64,000 nucleotides of DNA from Bimuria novae-zelandiae CBS 107.79 (GCA_010015655.1 ML976735.1:204669-268668); one strand, 5' to 3'. Numbered from the stretch's first letter, positions 1 to 12,230 are shown. Translations and numbers: made by a program. Notes: generated by a model from the sequence alone, not told the origin.

Positions 1-12
1 CTGAAGGGGGTG

Positions 13-433
13 TGTAAGCAGCCCAGAGATATGTCACATGACGACACTAGTCTCATGAGTCAGCTCTATCTCTAACGTATGTCACCAGTCAATGAGCCAC
101 ACCAGTCAGTGAGCCACCCTACCAAATGCAGCCTTTCGATAGCTAGAGACCTGTTTCATCCGAATCGCCTAAGTCGATAGAGCTAGCCTAGCTTCCTTTT
201 AGAGCTACTGGGTGCGTTGTGTGGTGGGCATCGTAGGTATTGTGTAGAGACGCATGGCGATCTTGGTGGGGTGGCTCAGTGATTAGGGTGGCTCAATGAC
301 TGGTGAAACACGTTATATACGAGCCTCTGATCACTCGATGTACACACAACACAACACAGAACAACACACAGAGCAACTCAGACAATTACACACACAATAT
401 ACTACCTTCACACATACCACCCACCTGCTTACA
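13..433 (+). repeat. Ty1/copia-type 3' LTR (rest of element lies left of the window)
   Basis: The ends are inverted repeats, TGTAAGCAG and CTGCTTACA. A polypurine tract (GAAGGGGGTG, 3-12) directly precedes it, which marks it as a 3' LTR on the plus strand. The base composition is normal and there is little RIP damage. It interrupts the chromovirus E0 near the RNase H/integrase junction. The 5' half of the element and its target duplication are outside the window; the right flank is TATAC. Confidence 0.75.
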
Positions 434-2035
434 TATACCTGCTAAGGAACGTAAACGCTATAGTAAACGTACTTAGTAGATAATTAGATTTTATAGAAGT
501 AAATAATAGAGGTAACTACGTCGTAATCTTAACCTACGCGAAGGACAGAACTCTTTACTATAATAAAATATAGCTCGCACTAGCGCTAGAAGTGCGACGC
601 GTAGACTTCGCCTATTATAGACTAGTTATAGATAGGATACAGGACTACGAAAGGCTTATAAATAAAAAGTATTAAGTATATAATCTTTATAAAACTATTA
701 AAATTATATCTAGATTAGCGAGCAAGTGGTCCCGCTATTAATTAAAAAGCTATATAAAAGTAAGGACTAAGAATACTTAAAAATTACTAAAATAACGCGT
801 TAAATCGCGAACGAATACGCCATCCCTAGGCTACGCTAGGTAGTATAAAAGGTACTAGGCAACTATTTAGCTTATTATAAAAATAAGCCTAAAAGATATA
901 AGCCCTACGGCCTTTTATAGCTACTAAAGCCACCCCTAAGACTATAGTCTAGTATAACTATAGACTTTATTATAAAACTACTAGTATTATTAGCACTAGG
1001 AAACAAGGATCTCTATAATTTAATTTTAGTTATAATCTATTAACTTACTAAAAAATTAAGGTTTATACTAATTAGGGAAGCTATATTAGTAAAACAAGTT
1101 AGCCTATATAGTAGAATAAGAACTAATATCGCAGGTTAAATAGCCTAATAAGTTTATTATCGATAGGGCTAGGATATTTATATTATTATATTGGACTACG
1201 TTTATAGCTAAATTAGGGGTTAAGTATAAGCTTATAACAAGCTTTTACCTTAAGATAGATAGCTAAGCAGAGCAAATAAATTAAACGTTAAAATAATACT
1301 TCTAGATATATATAAATAAGCTTTAAGATAATTAGGTTAAGCTATTACTAATAGCCTAGCTAGCATACAATAGCGCAAGATCGACAACTACAGGGTATTC
1401 GCCATATTACGCCAATCACGGATGTGAGCTAACGACCCACTGAGATCTGTTAGACATCTAAAGCGTTGCAAAAGACGTAGCTAATAAAGCTAGCCTTATA
1501 CAAGATCTATACAAAACGCTATATAAAAATATTACGTAACGTAATAAGTAAATAGCGTAATAGGTAAATAAGAAAAAGATTATAGGATTCACTTTTAAGA
1601 AAGGGGATAGAGTCCTCCTTTCGCAAAAAAATCTTAAGACTATATAGCTAAGTAAAAAACTAAATAACCTTTAAAAAGGACTATTTAAAATTTAAGAAGT
1701 TAGAGGTCTAGTTAATTTTAAACTATAATTACTTATAGATACACGTATCTACGTAGTCTTCTATAAATTATTGTTAGAACTAGCACCACCAAACGCTAAA
1801 TTAGAACTATACTTATAACTTAAGGATAAAGAATATAAAGTTAAGGTAATTTAGGATATATAGAAATTTAGACGTTAGTATAAGTACCTAGTAAAGTAAA
1901 AAAGATAGCTAGAGAGCTATAATATATAAGAACTAATAGGAAACCTTACTAACTATAAAAAGGCCTTAGAGAAGTTCTATCGGGAATATCTAAAGAAGTT
2001 AAGACTAAAGGTTTAAAATTATTAAGGTTAAAAAG
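434..2035 (+). pseudogene. Gypsy pol C-terminus: integrase and chromodomain, RIP-inactivated
   Basis: Reading the plus strand through stops gives an integrase: a region resembling KPKRYKPYGLL near 890-930, then the integrase core, then AYNSARSTTTGYSPYYANHG near 1366-1425, which is close to the block after the catalytic domain of fungal gypsy integrases. A chromodomain-like block (YLVK...LESYN...LIGNLTN) follows near 1885-1960. Integrase inserts the cDNA, and the chromodomain is known in chromoviruses to direct insertion to heterochromatin. There are many stops and the protein cannot be made. The equivalent region of E3 lies near 9770-11290. Confidence 0.8.
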
Positions 2036-2104
2036 AGAAGGGTAAATAGCCTAGTCTAAAGTAATAGTACTAGGCATAAGGCCTCCCTTTAACTACGTAA
2101 TATT

Positions 2105-2539
2105 CTAGGCTAATGCTTTTAGCCCCTTAAGGCGCTTAATTTTCTTAATAAATTTTATTAAATTAGCAAGGAGCTTCTCCTTACGTTTTTTAAGTAAATA
2201 TTTTTATTTTAGTAACTTTTTCCTTTTAGTATAAGTAGCCTAAAGGATTACTATAATTATCCTTTTCTTAATTACTATTACCTCTTTTAGGCGCTTAAGC
2301 CTATTAACTTTAAAATTAATTTAAGAAAAGTTTAAGACTATAGGTTTTACTAGCATATACTTTGCGACGCTATTTTTATAGTAGTTACTATACTACGTCT
2401 TAAAAGAGAATAGCTTACAGGTTAAGCCCTTCTTTACGTAGTACTTATAGGGTACTATAGCAGTCTAACTAATTAAGTTTATTTAATTTTTAATAGAATA
2501 ATAATAAAGGATACTTTAGGAGGATATTAGCTACTGCAT
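2105..2539 (-). pseudogene. Antisense Zn2Cys6-like gene remnant of E0
   Basis: Opposite to pol, between pol and the 3' LTR. One frame beginning at an ATG at 2539-2537 contains, at 2449-2357, codons spaced C-x2-C-x6-C-x8-C-x2-C-x7-C. Only the third cysteine is intact (TGT); the other five are TAT or TAC, one transition away from TGT/TGC. Residues between the second and third positions are VKKGLT, and a lysine-rich helical stretch follows. Several TAA/TAG stops interrupt it. Alone this would be weak; the support comes from the same position, orientation and spacing in E1, E2 and E3. The start and end are uncertain. Confidence 0.45.
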
Positions 2540-2568
2540 AAAGACATGCAGAGGAAGGAGGAGGATAA

Positions 2569-2931
2569 TATTACGGTCTAAAGGTTAAAGGTGGGACGAC
2601 GGGCCTTATGACGGCACTCGGGCCCCACCTAGGGATTACGTAATGTCCCAGGCTGTCTCAGACGCCAAGACCATGGGACATCATGGGACAAGGAGGGTAT
2701 ATATACATACAGGATGGTTTCCTTTCTACGCTCCTTATAGTCAACTCACATATCTTTTGTGCGAGTACGTTCTCCTATACAAACTAATAGTTATCTTATT
2801 TATTATAAGATTAAATTATCTAGCCTCGCGCTAAGTGTCGCATTACCTTATACTACTAAATAATCTATAAAGTTCCACGATACCTTACCGCCCTGACCCG
2901 GATCGGAATAAGGTGTGAGAGCCTTATAACA
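2569..2931 (+). repeat. 3' LTR of E0
   Basis: Begins TATTACGG (a mutated TGTTACG) and ends TTATAACA. The last 230 bases closely match the LTRs of E3 and the solo LTR at 51279-51704. A purine-rich tract (GAGGAAGGAGGAGGA) lies directly upstream. The middle keeps more GC than the neighbouring pol. Confidence 0.8.
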
Positions 2932-2941
2932 CTATAAGTCC

Positions 2942-3321
2942 TATTACGAACCAAGGACGGAAGGAAGGGAATAAGCGCTTAATAGGACTAGCAATCGGGA
3001 TAACCTTAACTAACACGCTAAGAAGCTAGCCCTGCGGTTACGTAATTACTTAGTTAATTAGTAGTACTAAGTAACTAAGTAGGCTAAGGATATATACTAG
3101 GTAATTTCCTATATTACGCTCCTTATCGTTAACTTATATATCTTTTGTGCAAGTACGTTCTCCTATATAGACTAATAGTTATCTTATTTATTATAAGATT
3201 AGATTATATAGCCACGCGATAAGTTGTCGTATTAATTTATATTACTTAATCATCTATAAAGTGCTACTTTAGCCTTACTACCCTAATTTAGATTAGATTA
3301 AGGTGTGAGCGCCTTATAACA
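2942..3321 (+). repeat. 5' LTR of E3
   Basis: Begins TATTACGAACC (from TGTTACGAACC) and ends TTATAACA. It matches 11835-12211 over its length, with mostly transition differences. Only 10 bp (CTATAAGTCC) separate it from the E0 LTR. Confidence 0.85.
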
Positions 3322-4775
3322 CTTTAACTACCTACCAAGTAAAACATAGTAAGACCTACTAGCACCCTAGCTGCAGTGCTAACCCTAAATAAGACTCTAA
3401 AAGAAGTTATAGCTAAGTAAGTGGTATAGATTATATAACTTTAAAAAATTATTAACTAGATAAATAAAAAGATAAACATCTAGGGGGACGTAAAGTAATA
3501 GCTAAATGTCCTTAAGCTAGAACCCTATAATAGCAAGAAACACCTAGTAACATTCCTAATAATTATAAAATTATTTATCTAATATAACATAAGAAAGTTT
3601 AAGACTAAGATAAAATTTTAGTTACTTACATAAATATGCAAGGCAAGGCAGCAAAGTAGGCTAGGCTAATAATTAATAACTTTTATAAAAACAATAAATT
3701 TAAGGATTACAATAACACTATAAAGAAAGCTATAAAGAATTAAGAATTCTTTCGCGAAGTTATAAAAAACATATTTAGCACGATTAATAAAGAACACTAG
3801 GCTACGATTCGCCTTTAACGTCTACGCTAGGAAAAGTCAGCAGTACTCTATATACTAAAACTTAAATAAATTAATGTAGAGTTAGTTAGATAAAACAAGG
3901 CTCTACTTATAATCGCCTACTATAACAAGCTTAATGAAGCTATTCAGGACGAATTAGTTTACTAAGAAAAGCTTAACGACCTAAAAGAACTTATTAACTA
4001 AGCTGTAAAAGCAAATAATTACTTATATAAAAGGAAGATAGACAAGTAGCGCAGAGGGCACGTATTTATAAAACCAAAAAAATACGCGCAGTCTACAACT
4101 AATAATAAAGATAAAGATATTATTATAGCTAATAAAGCCTATTGACACAGGAAACAGGCCAACTAAAACTGAAAGTTTAAAAAACCTAGGTACAGCAAGA
4201 ACTCTATTTCTCCTAAATAATAATAATAATAATATAAGGACAAAGCATGCCTTTATTATAAAAAATAAAGGTACTTTGTTAGGGACTATAAGAAGTAGAA
4301 GATAAAGGTTAACGTAACTAACCTCCTTAATATAGTAATAATTACTCTTATCCTAGCTAATAAGATTAAGGACCTTATATAAGAGATTCTTAACTTAATA
4401 AAGTAAGTAAAAAAACAAATAGTTCTACAAAAATATAATATTTTTAACTAACTAGTAAAAGGAACGTGTTAGATGTGTAATAGTAAATTACACTACCTAC
4501 CCTAATATACTTAAAAGATAATAGTGTAAGGACTACATGCTTAGAATGCCTACTAGCTAATAAAGAAAATATAAGGAGTCCTAGTATGCTATTTATACTA
4601 AATTATAATAGTTAAGTAGCACCCACGTGCAGAATAGTAATAATATACTAAAAAAGGATATTAATAATATTATAAAGGATAAGCTAAAGTAACTTATATT
4701 CCTAATAATCTAAACTACTATTAGTTAAGCAAGGACCAGTGTAGGATACCTAATAACTATTATAAACACTTTTTA

Positions 4776-5044
4776 TGTCGGGAGGACTTGTTGCACTAGT
4801 GCTAAAAGGAAATACTTGATAACGAGTTACATTGGGTTCATTGATGCTTGTTTTTTCGTTCTATCTACTGAGGAGTGAAGTATATCGCGGGGTATGGAAG
4901 CTAGTCCCATATGGGGTTCGCTCCATACACATAGTGTTTTGCAACACGATAGAGGCCTTAATAACTATTGACAGAATGCTCGCTCCTCCGCACACGCACC
5001 TTCCTTGTAACATGCCTAAGGCCGTTGAAGTTGTTAATCCGACA
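4776..5044. repeat. Solo LTR-like insertion, 269 bp, TSD TTTTA
   Basis: Ends are the inverted repeat TGTCGG/CCGACA, and perfect 5-bp duplications TTTTA flank it (4771-4775, 5045-5049). GC content is far higher than in the surrounding gag-pol and RIP damage is slight, so it is probably younger than most of the mutation of E3. No other copy is in the window and no internal region is present. Confidence 0.75.
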
Positions 5045-6118
5045 TTTTACTTTATTGGGTAAAATACTATAAGTAGAATAGTTAGTATAGGCGCTTTAAG
5101 GACACTTATAAAATCTATGCCTAGCAGAAATACGCAACCGGATGGTTCCCACGCGGCATAGATCCCCATAACTAAAAAAACGTCACAGGAGTAATCCAGA
5201 CGGGGCACGAGATCCACCTGTCTATTTAATAGGACAAGTATCGCCTATAATGCTTATCGTATCTAAGCCTGTAAGAGGAAGCAGCCTCCTTTAAAGATTA
5301 ACTAAGCTACTACGCGCTCGCAGTATATAAATGCCTTACTTTAAATTAATCCTAATAGGGGATTCTAGAAATATATAAAACTAGTAAAATTAAAGAGGCC
5401 TATAGTATATACTACTAATATTATAAATAGTATAAAGTTAAGGAAATTTTAAAACTAGCTTAGGTTAAGAACTAGATTTAGGAAGCTACGGGCCTAGATA
5501 GCGAGCCTAAGGACTTAAAAAACTAAAGCATTACTAGGCAACAAGCTATACTAGTAATAGTATAATTATTATAGCTTATTAAGTAGATACTTGCTAAGTT
5601 AAGAAGCGCCTAATTAAGAATATTATAATATATAGATATCGTGTTAAAGCACTTATTAGTCTAGGGGTAAATGCGTATTTAATATCCTTAAGAGTAGTTA
5701 AAAGATATAATATACCCTATTATAATAAGAAAATACCGTTATAAATAGGACTTGCGAATAGGACCTAATCGTAAGAATATAGTAATGGCTAGTTACGCTT
5801 CGAAACGGCGCTAGTATAGGTTAATATTAAAGGCCTAGAAAGCTAACACGTCTTTACTATTATTAAAATAAGAGATAGAGAAGCTATTATTAGTTATAAG
5901 TAGCTTAAGTAACATAATTTAAAGATAAATTAGCTTATAAGGATAATCCTACCTAGGAAACTATCCGCAACGACTTAAGTAGAGTTATAGTAAAAGAGAA
6001 ACCCCTAGGAACCTTAAGAGAGAAAGGAGAACTAGGCATCTATAATATAAAAGATATTAGTTTATAAGATAAATAAAATTTTAAAGTAATACCTAGAATA
6101 GGTGCGCTATCTATAGGT

Positions 6119-6504
6119 TGTATCGGCGCAGGTCACTTAAAGGATCAATATTAGCGTATCTCTTAGCAGAGACATATAGGAGTGCGTGTATAAGAAAGTA
6201 GCCTTAAATAAATTAAGTGCCTATAGGCCTGGTACGAAAGGATACAGAAAAGGTACTAAACTATAAAGGCCCTAAGCTCTTCTAAATACACCTCTTCTTA
6301 GATAGCTAGCTAGCACATATCTGCTATAGGTTGATCGTCGGTCTGATGGATCCAAAATAGGTCTGAATCGGATCCGTAGTTCCCCATCGGTCTGATAAAT
6401 CCGAAATTGGTCCGATACGGATGAGTGTCGGTTTTCGGATGATCTCGAATCCTGTCTTGACTGGCCAAGGGTTCTCGTGTCGACGAGCGATTGTTCCTGT
6501 TACA
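6119..6504 (-). repeat. 386-bp solo LTR in E3, TSD TAGGT
   Basis: Exactly 386 bp, the reverse complement of the copy at 16777-17162. Begins TGTATCGGCGC and ends CCTGTTACA, with TAGGT on both sides (6114-6118, 6505-6509). It contains a repeated CGGTCTGAT(G/A)GATCC-like motif. Some RIP-type changes are present on its left half. Confidence 0.8.
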
Positions 6505-7676
6505 TAGGTACGCTTAGCTAAAATAATTAATAAGAACCTAAGTCTGCTAGTTAAGTATTAAAAATTTATAAACTTATTTAAAAAACACGATAAGACAGTC
6601 TTACCTAAATACTAAAAGTAAGATTACAAAATACTACTAATTAAAGTAGCTAAGTTACGGCTAAAGCGCTTACGACCCCTTGTATAAGACTAAAAAAAGG
6701 AGTTAAAGGAACTATTAAAAAAGAATCTTTATTTTAAGAAATAGTAGTCTAGCTAGAGTACTATAGCCTTCCTAATACTCTTTGTGCCTAAGAAGGACGA
6801 TAGGCTATAGCTTTATATAAATTATGGATAGCTAAACGTCCTAATAGTTAAGAATTAATACTTATTACCCCTAATTATAGAGCTTATAGACTAACTCCGT
6901 AGAGCTAAGTAGTTCACGAAGTTTAATATCTAGGATAGATTCTATTGGATATAAATAGTAAAGAGATATAAATAGAAAACCACCTTTCACACATAATACG
7001 GTCTTTTTAAGTATATAGTTATGCTAAGAGGGTTAATAAACGCCCTAGTAACCTTTTAGGAACTTATAAACTAAGTTTTATATAAATACGTAGACGTATT
7101 CTGCATAGTATATCTAGATAATATATTAATCTACATAAATAGCTCCCTTAAGGAACATAAAGAGCACGTTAAAAAGGTACTTAAAAAGCTACAAAAGTAT
7201 AGATTGCTCTTATACCCTAAAAAGTGCAAGTTTCACGTCACAGAAATAGAATACCTAGGATTTATAATATTCCGAGAAGGTGTTAAAATATACCTAAAGA
7301 AGATTATTATAATAACAAAATTGCTTTTACTAAAATTAGTAAAAATTTCTAATTTTTTTTTAGCTTTACTAACTTCTATTATAAATTTATTAGGAACTAC
7401 TATAAGACAACTACTCCGCTAACGGAACTTATTAAGACTAGTAAATAGTAACTACAGAAAGAAGAAACTAAGGCTTTTAAGAAGCTAAAACGCCTATTCT
7501 TAACTACGCTATTACTATAAATATATAACCCAGAGTAGTAGTATTATATCTACACTAACGCATTAGACTACGCGCTAGGAGCTATACTCCTATAAAAATA
7601 TAATAATAAGAAATAGAGACTAGTGTTTTACTATTTAAGAATGTTCTTAGGAGCAGAACTTAACTATAAAATCTAT

Positions 7677-7848
7677 TATGGCGCACAGTTACAACGATTA
7701 GGGAGCTCGAAAACAAAGTCTATTAAGGAGAGGAAGATTTATAATAACTAACTATTTATAAGTTTAAGAGATCGCGTACTTAGTTACTTAGCTATTTAGC
7801 TTAATTTTAGCTAGCGTAAAAAGCTTTAATAAGGTATTTTTTATAATA
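7677..7848 (-). repeat. 3' LTR of E6
   Basis: Begins TATGGCGCACAG and ends TATAATA. It aligns end to end with 9324-9495 and is more heavily AT-shifted in its right part. Confidence 0.75.
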
Positions 7849-9323
7849 CACCCCCTAGCTTATAAAGCGTAGTAAAATAAGCTAAATAGTAGCTTAAAAT
7901 ATAAAAAGTGGCGAACTTGCGTGTAGAGCTTAAAAAGCGTCTAGCTTAGATTTCTAGCTTACTAGGTAATTATTGTAAGTAGCAAGTTTATATATAGTTC
8001 TAAAAGAAAGATAGAGAAAAAAAGAAGTAGCGTACTTTTACTATAAAGCTTTAATAAATATTTAAGAGTAATTATTTACTAGTAACGTAACCCGCGCAAG
8101 TACTTACGTATATAAATAAATAAAAATAGGTAGCTATAAGATTATAGCGCCTAGCTAGTAAAGGCTTACTTACCTATAAGCTTATTATAATTTATACTTT
8201 AATATTCTCTAGAAAGATAAGAGGAGGATCTACTACCTATCCCTTATATTTAAGCTTAGTTAATAACACCTTTTACTAATTCTTTTAAATTTAGCTTTTA
8301 ATTTTACTAATCTCCTTACTTATAGGCTTATTATAAAGCTTATAAGATACTTCTCTCTAGAGCGCGTACTAAAGGCGGTTACACTTTTTAGGCTTCTATT
8401 AATGCTAGCTATTTACTCTACATAGGCACTTATAGCTCGTATTAGGAGTGCGCCCTCTAAGCGTAGCGTACATGCCTATGTGCTTAGTTATTTAGCCAAG
8501 CTGCGCGAGCCAGCGAGCGTATCCTTCTAGAAATAGAGTTGCTACTACGCCTGGTCGCAATAGGTTATTAAGCTCTCTCTAAGCCTACTTATAGTTATAT
8601 CGTGATGCTAAGCATAGGAAATCCTTTATTAGCAGCGTACCCTTTATCTCTAGGAGATTTAAAAGCACAGCGTTGGCGTGTGCGCAGTTCTATTCGGATA
8701 GCTATTTAGTTATATCTGTTATTCTACTACTCTGTGGGCGTAGGGTGACCTCTCTATATGTATATCGTACCTGCTCCTTCCAATTATTATTACTTAGATA
8801 GAGATTATTCTTAAGTTCTCTAATTAGCGACTATAGCGTCTACTACTTACTTAACTATAGTGTTATAAGCTCTAGCTTTTATAGATTAATTATAGTATAA
8901 ACTTAGTTTTAAAGTATCTAAAGCTTTATTATAAGCTAACTATAAATAGTAGACTCTAGCTTTAGCGCTTAAGCTATTATATATAAGGCTTGCCCTTAGT
9001 ATTTATATCTAGTAGCTCTAGAGCCTAGTCGTGTATATTTATCTACTTAAAAGTCTTAAAGTTAATATAATTTTATATCCCTTAAGCCTTCACGTGATAC
9101 TTAAGCTACACGTACTAAAATAAGAATAAGTTATAATTTATAAATTAATTACTTATTAGGAGCTTTATAGTAGTTATTATATAGTTTAGCTTTATTATAA
9201 GTTATAAGCGTTAAGACGTAAGTGTAAGGATAATAAAGAGTAGGGAATAGTTTATTACTATAATTATTAATTAGTATAAAGTAAGTATATTATAAAATAT
9301 TATAAAGGTACTACGCTTATAAC

Positions 9324-9495
9324 TATAGCGTATAGTTATAACGATTAAAAAGCTTAAAAATAAAGTTTATTAAGGAGAGGAAGCTCTATAATAACTAGCT
9401 ATTTATAGGTTTAGGGGATCGCGTGCTTGGCTGCTTAGCTGCTTGGCTCAACCCTAGCTAGCGCAGAAAGCTCTAGCAAGGTGCCTTTTGCAACA
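9324..9495 (-). repeat. 5' LTR of E6
   Basis: Begins TATAGCGTATAG and ends TTTTGCAACA. The right two-thirds keeps GC-rich sequence (for example GCTTGGCTGCTTAGC) that is mutated in the other copy. Confidence 0.75.
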
Positions 9496-11349
9496 TCTAT
9501 AATAAGGAACTCTTATTAATTATTAACTATTTTAAGTAATAAGAAGTATAGCTTAAAGGAGTAAGGTATTAAGTAAAAGTTTTCTTAGACTACCTAAACC
9601 TTACCTACTTTATAACCACGAAGAAGCTTAATAGAAGGTAGGCTAAATAGTTTAAATAATTAGTAAAATATAACCTTTAAATTAATTACCTAGTAGGAAT
9701 AGCAAATAGAGTAGCAAACGTCCTTAGCAGATAATTTAATCTTATAGAAAAAGAAGGCGACATTAACCACGCCGCTATTTTTATAAAGGTAAAAGATAGA
9801 ACGCTGCGCTATAATAAAACATAGCTCGCGCCTATATTAGAAGCATAACGCGTAGACCTTACTTATTATCGACTTTTTATAGCTAACTTTTAGAACTATA
9901 AAAAGCTTACAGACAACAATTAATACGCGCATAATCTAAATTAAATTTTAAAATTATTTACGCGCGATTATAGGAATAGGGTATAAATAAGTAACTAAGT
10001 AGCACCCTTATTAGTTAGGAGACTACACGACGATAAGGAATAAAGATACCTTAAAATTATAAAAATAGCGCCCTAAGTCGCGAATAAATACGCTATTCTT
10101 AAGCTATAGTAGACAGTATAAAGGGTACTAGGCAACTATTTAGTATATTATTAAAATAAGCCTAAGAAATATAAGCTCTATAGTGTTCTATAACTACTAT
10201 AGCCACCCCTAAGACTATAGTCTAGTGTAACTATAGACTTTATTATAAAGCTCCTAGAGTTACTAGCACTAGGGAATAAATGCCCTTATAATTTTATCTT
10301 AATTATAGTCTAGTAATTAATTAAGGAATTAAAATTTGTGCTAATTAGGAAAGCTATATTAGCAAAAGAACTAGCTTATATGGTAATATAAAAACTTATA
10401 TCTTAGGTTAGACGACTAGATAAGTTTATTACTAATAAAGCTAAGATATTCATATCTTTGTATTAGACTACGTTTACTATTATACTAGGTATTAAGCACA
10501 AGCTTATGACAAGCTTCTATTTAAAAATAAATAGATAAATAGAGCGAACTAAGTAATTATTAGAATAATATCTTTCAATGTATATAAATAAGCTATAGGA
10601 TAATTAAGTTAAATACTACTAATAGCTTAACTAGGATACAATAGCGCAAGATTAGCGACTATAGGATACTTGCCATATTATGATAACCATAGATATGAGC
10701 TAATAGCTCACCAAAATCCGTTAGATATCGAAAGCATTGCAAAGAATGCAGCCGAAAAAGTAGAACTTATAAAAGACTTACACGAGACGATATGCAAAAA
10801 CATTGCCTAGTAGAATATATAAATAGTAAAAAACGCGAATACGAAAAGGATTAAGAGACTAACCTTTAAGGAAGGGGGTAGAGTTCTCCTCTTATAAAAA
10901 AATCTTAAGATAACATAGGTAAGCAAGAAACGAAATACCTTTAAAAAAAACTATTTAAAATTTAAGAAGTCTAAGACCTAGTTAATTTTAAACTATAATT
11001 ACCTATAAATACACGTATATACCTAGTCTTCTATAAATTATTATTAAAACCAGCATCACTAGACGCCAAATTAGAGTTACACCTAAAACTTAAGGATAAA
11101 GAATGCGAGGTTAAAGTAATTAAAGACCGATAGAAAATTAAACGTTAGTATAAGTCCTTAGTAAAATAGGAAGGATAGCTAGAAAGCTATAATATATAAG
11201 AACTAGTAAAAAATCTTACTAACTAAAATATAATACTAGAGGATTTCTATAGAAAATACCTAGAAATACTAAGACTAAAAAATTAGGATAATAGTAGGAT
11301 AGAATTATCTTAGAAGTTAAAAAAAAGCTCTTCTATAGCTAACTAAATA

Positions 11350-11798
11350 GTAACGATTAGCTTAGCAGGACTAGCGGGCTAGATAGGCTAGGCTAGATCT
11401 TTATCTAGCTCCTCTAAAATAGTACTTTTAATAATAATTACCTCCTTAGTATACTTCGTGTTAAAAGCTAATTATTTTAATAAACGCTCCTCTTTTACAC
11501 GAGCTATACGTAGAGCCTTAAACGTAGTATCCTGCTCTTTTCGCGTCTCTAGTATCTACGCATCTAATTTTTATTTTTTAGCTACCAGATAAGAAAACTT
11601 ATTATAAGTAATAGCTACGTTATACTAAGCGCCCCTATTTAGACACTTACCACACTTCTTAAAATAAATAGACACTTTGTAAACCCACGAGTAGGCCTCA
11701 TAATTTAAGCACATTAATACTATAATAGTCCTATATACCTCAATAGTAGTAATAAGCTTACGGTAATAATAAGTGCTAGACGAATAGTTAGCGGACAT
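11350..11798 (-). pseudogene. Antisense Zn2Cys6-like gene remnant of E3
   Basis: Starts at an ATG (11798-11796) about 40 bp inside the 3' LTR and reads away from it, opposite to pol. At codons 30-59 (11711-11622) the spacing is C-x2-C-x6-C-x8-C-x2-C-x6-C, identical to E1. Cysteines 1, 4 and 5 are intact (TGC, TGT, TGT) and positions 2, 3 and 6 are TAT/TAC. A charged helical stretch with ILETRKEQDTTFKALRIAR follows. Internal stops are all TAA/TAG. The 3' end is uncertain; the open stretch overlaps the end of pol tail-to-tail. I read it as the E3 version of the gene at 12781-13377. Confidence 0.6.
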
Positions 11799-11834
11799 AA
11801 CTCTTTAAAGATAAAGAACTAAAAGGGGTAATAA

Positions 11835-12211
11835 TATTATAAACTAAGAATAAAAAAGGGAATAGGCGCTTAATAAAATTAGTAGTTAAAATAACTTAAT
11901 AAACACGCTAAGGAGCTAGCCCAGTAGTTACGTAATTACTTAGTTAATTAGTAGTACTAAGTAACTAAGTAGGCTAAGGATATATACTAGGTAATTTCCT
12001 ATATTACGCTCCTTATCGTTAACTTATATATCTTTTGTGCAAGTACGTTCTCCTATATAGACTAATAGTTATTTTATTTATTTTAAAATTAAATTATATC
12101 GCTACGCGCTAAGTTGTCGCATTAACTTATACTACTAAATAATCTATAAAGTGCTACTTTAGCCTTACCGCCCTAACCCGGATCGGACCAAGGTGTGAGC
12201 GCCCCATAATA
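11835..12211 (+). repeat. 3' LTR of E3
   Basis: Begins TATTATAAAC and ends CCATAATA, with the polypurine tract AAAAGGGGTAA just upstream (11821-11831). The 5-bp duplication AGTCC follows. Confidence 0.85.
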
Positions 12212-12230
12212 AGTCCTAATAGTCCTAATA

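Larger units (their letters stand above)
434..2931 (+). mobile_element. Ty3/gypsy chromovirus E0, 3' portion
   Basis: This is the 3' end of a chromodomain gypsy element of the same family as E3 (2942-12211). It holds the end of RNase H, the integrase and chromodomain, an antisense gene remnant and a 3' LTR. The 5' part is cut off by the copia insertion whose LTR ends at 433. The sequence is AT-rich with many TAA/TAG stops, consistent with RIP. Its 3' end at 2931 abuts a fragment of another LTR, of the kind found at 19335-19464. Confidence 0.85.
7677..9495 (-). mobile_element. Short copia-type LTR element E6 (1819 bp, non-autonomous), TSD TCTAT
   Basis: Two LTRs of 172 bp (7677-7848 and 9324-9495) are flanked by TCTAT (7672-7676, 9496-9500). 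Next to the left LTR, on the minus strand, is a polypurine tract ending GGGGGTG, so the left LTR is the 3' one and the element reads on the minus strand. The 1475-bp interior has no reverse transcriptase or integrase that I can recognise, so it probably depended on another element's enzymes. The same GGGGGTG tract borders the copia LTRs at 13 and 35281. It splits the RNase H region of E3. Confidence 0.75.
3370..11290 (+). pseudogene. E3 gag-pol polyprotein, RIP-inactivated and interrupted
   Basis: Readable pieces on the plus strand are in canonical gypsy order. The gag region is near 3480-4200. A zinc knuckle lies near 4243-4290, where C-x2-C-x4-H-x4-C reads C..Y....Y....Y after G-to-A changes. 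Reverse transcriptase has FCIVYLDNILIY at 7099-7134 (catalytic YLDD, with the second D changed to N). The palm end LYPKKCKFHVTEIEYLGF is near 7210, RNase H near 7640-7680 and 9500-9760, integrase near 9770-10900, and the chromodomain near 11040-11260. Numerous stops and three insertions make it non-functional. Role when intact: capsid, protease, cDNA synthesis and integration. Confidence 0.85.
2942..12211 (+). mobile_element. Complete Ty3/gypsy chromovirus E3 with three nested insertions
   Basis: Two LTRs (2942-3321 and 11835-12211) are flanked by the 5-bp target duplication AGTCC (2937-2941 and 12212-12216). Removing the three younger insertions with their duplications (4776-5044, 6119-6504, 7677-9495) leaves about 6.8 kb, close to the size of E1 and E2. 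Order on the plus strand: LTR, gag with zinc knuckle, protease region, reverse transcriptase, RNase H, integrase, chromodomain, antisense gene, LTR. It is heavily RIP-mutated throughout. Confidence 0.9.

Noticed and set aside
4832..5062. 76-codon frame
   Set aside because: Lies almost wholly in the solo LTR at 4776-5044 and runs past its end; chance frame.
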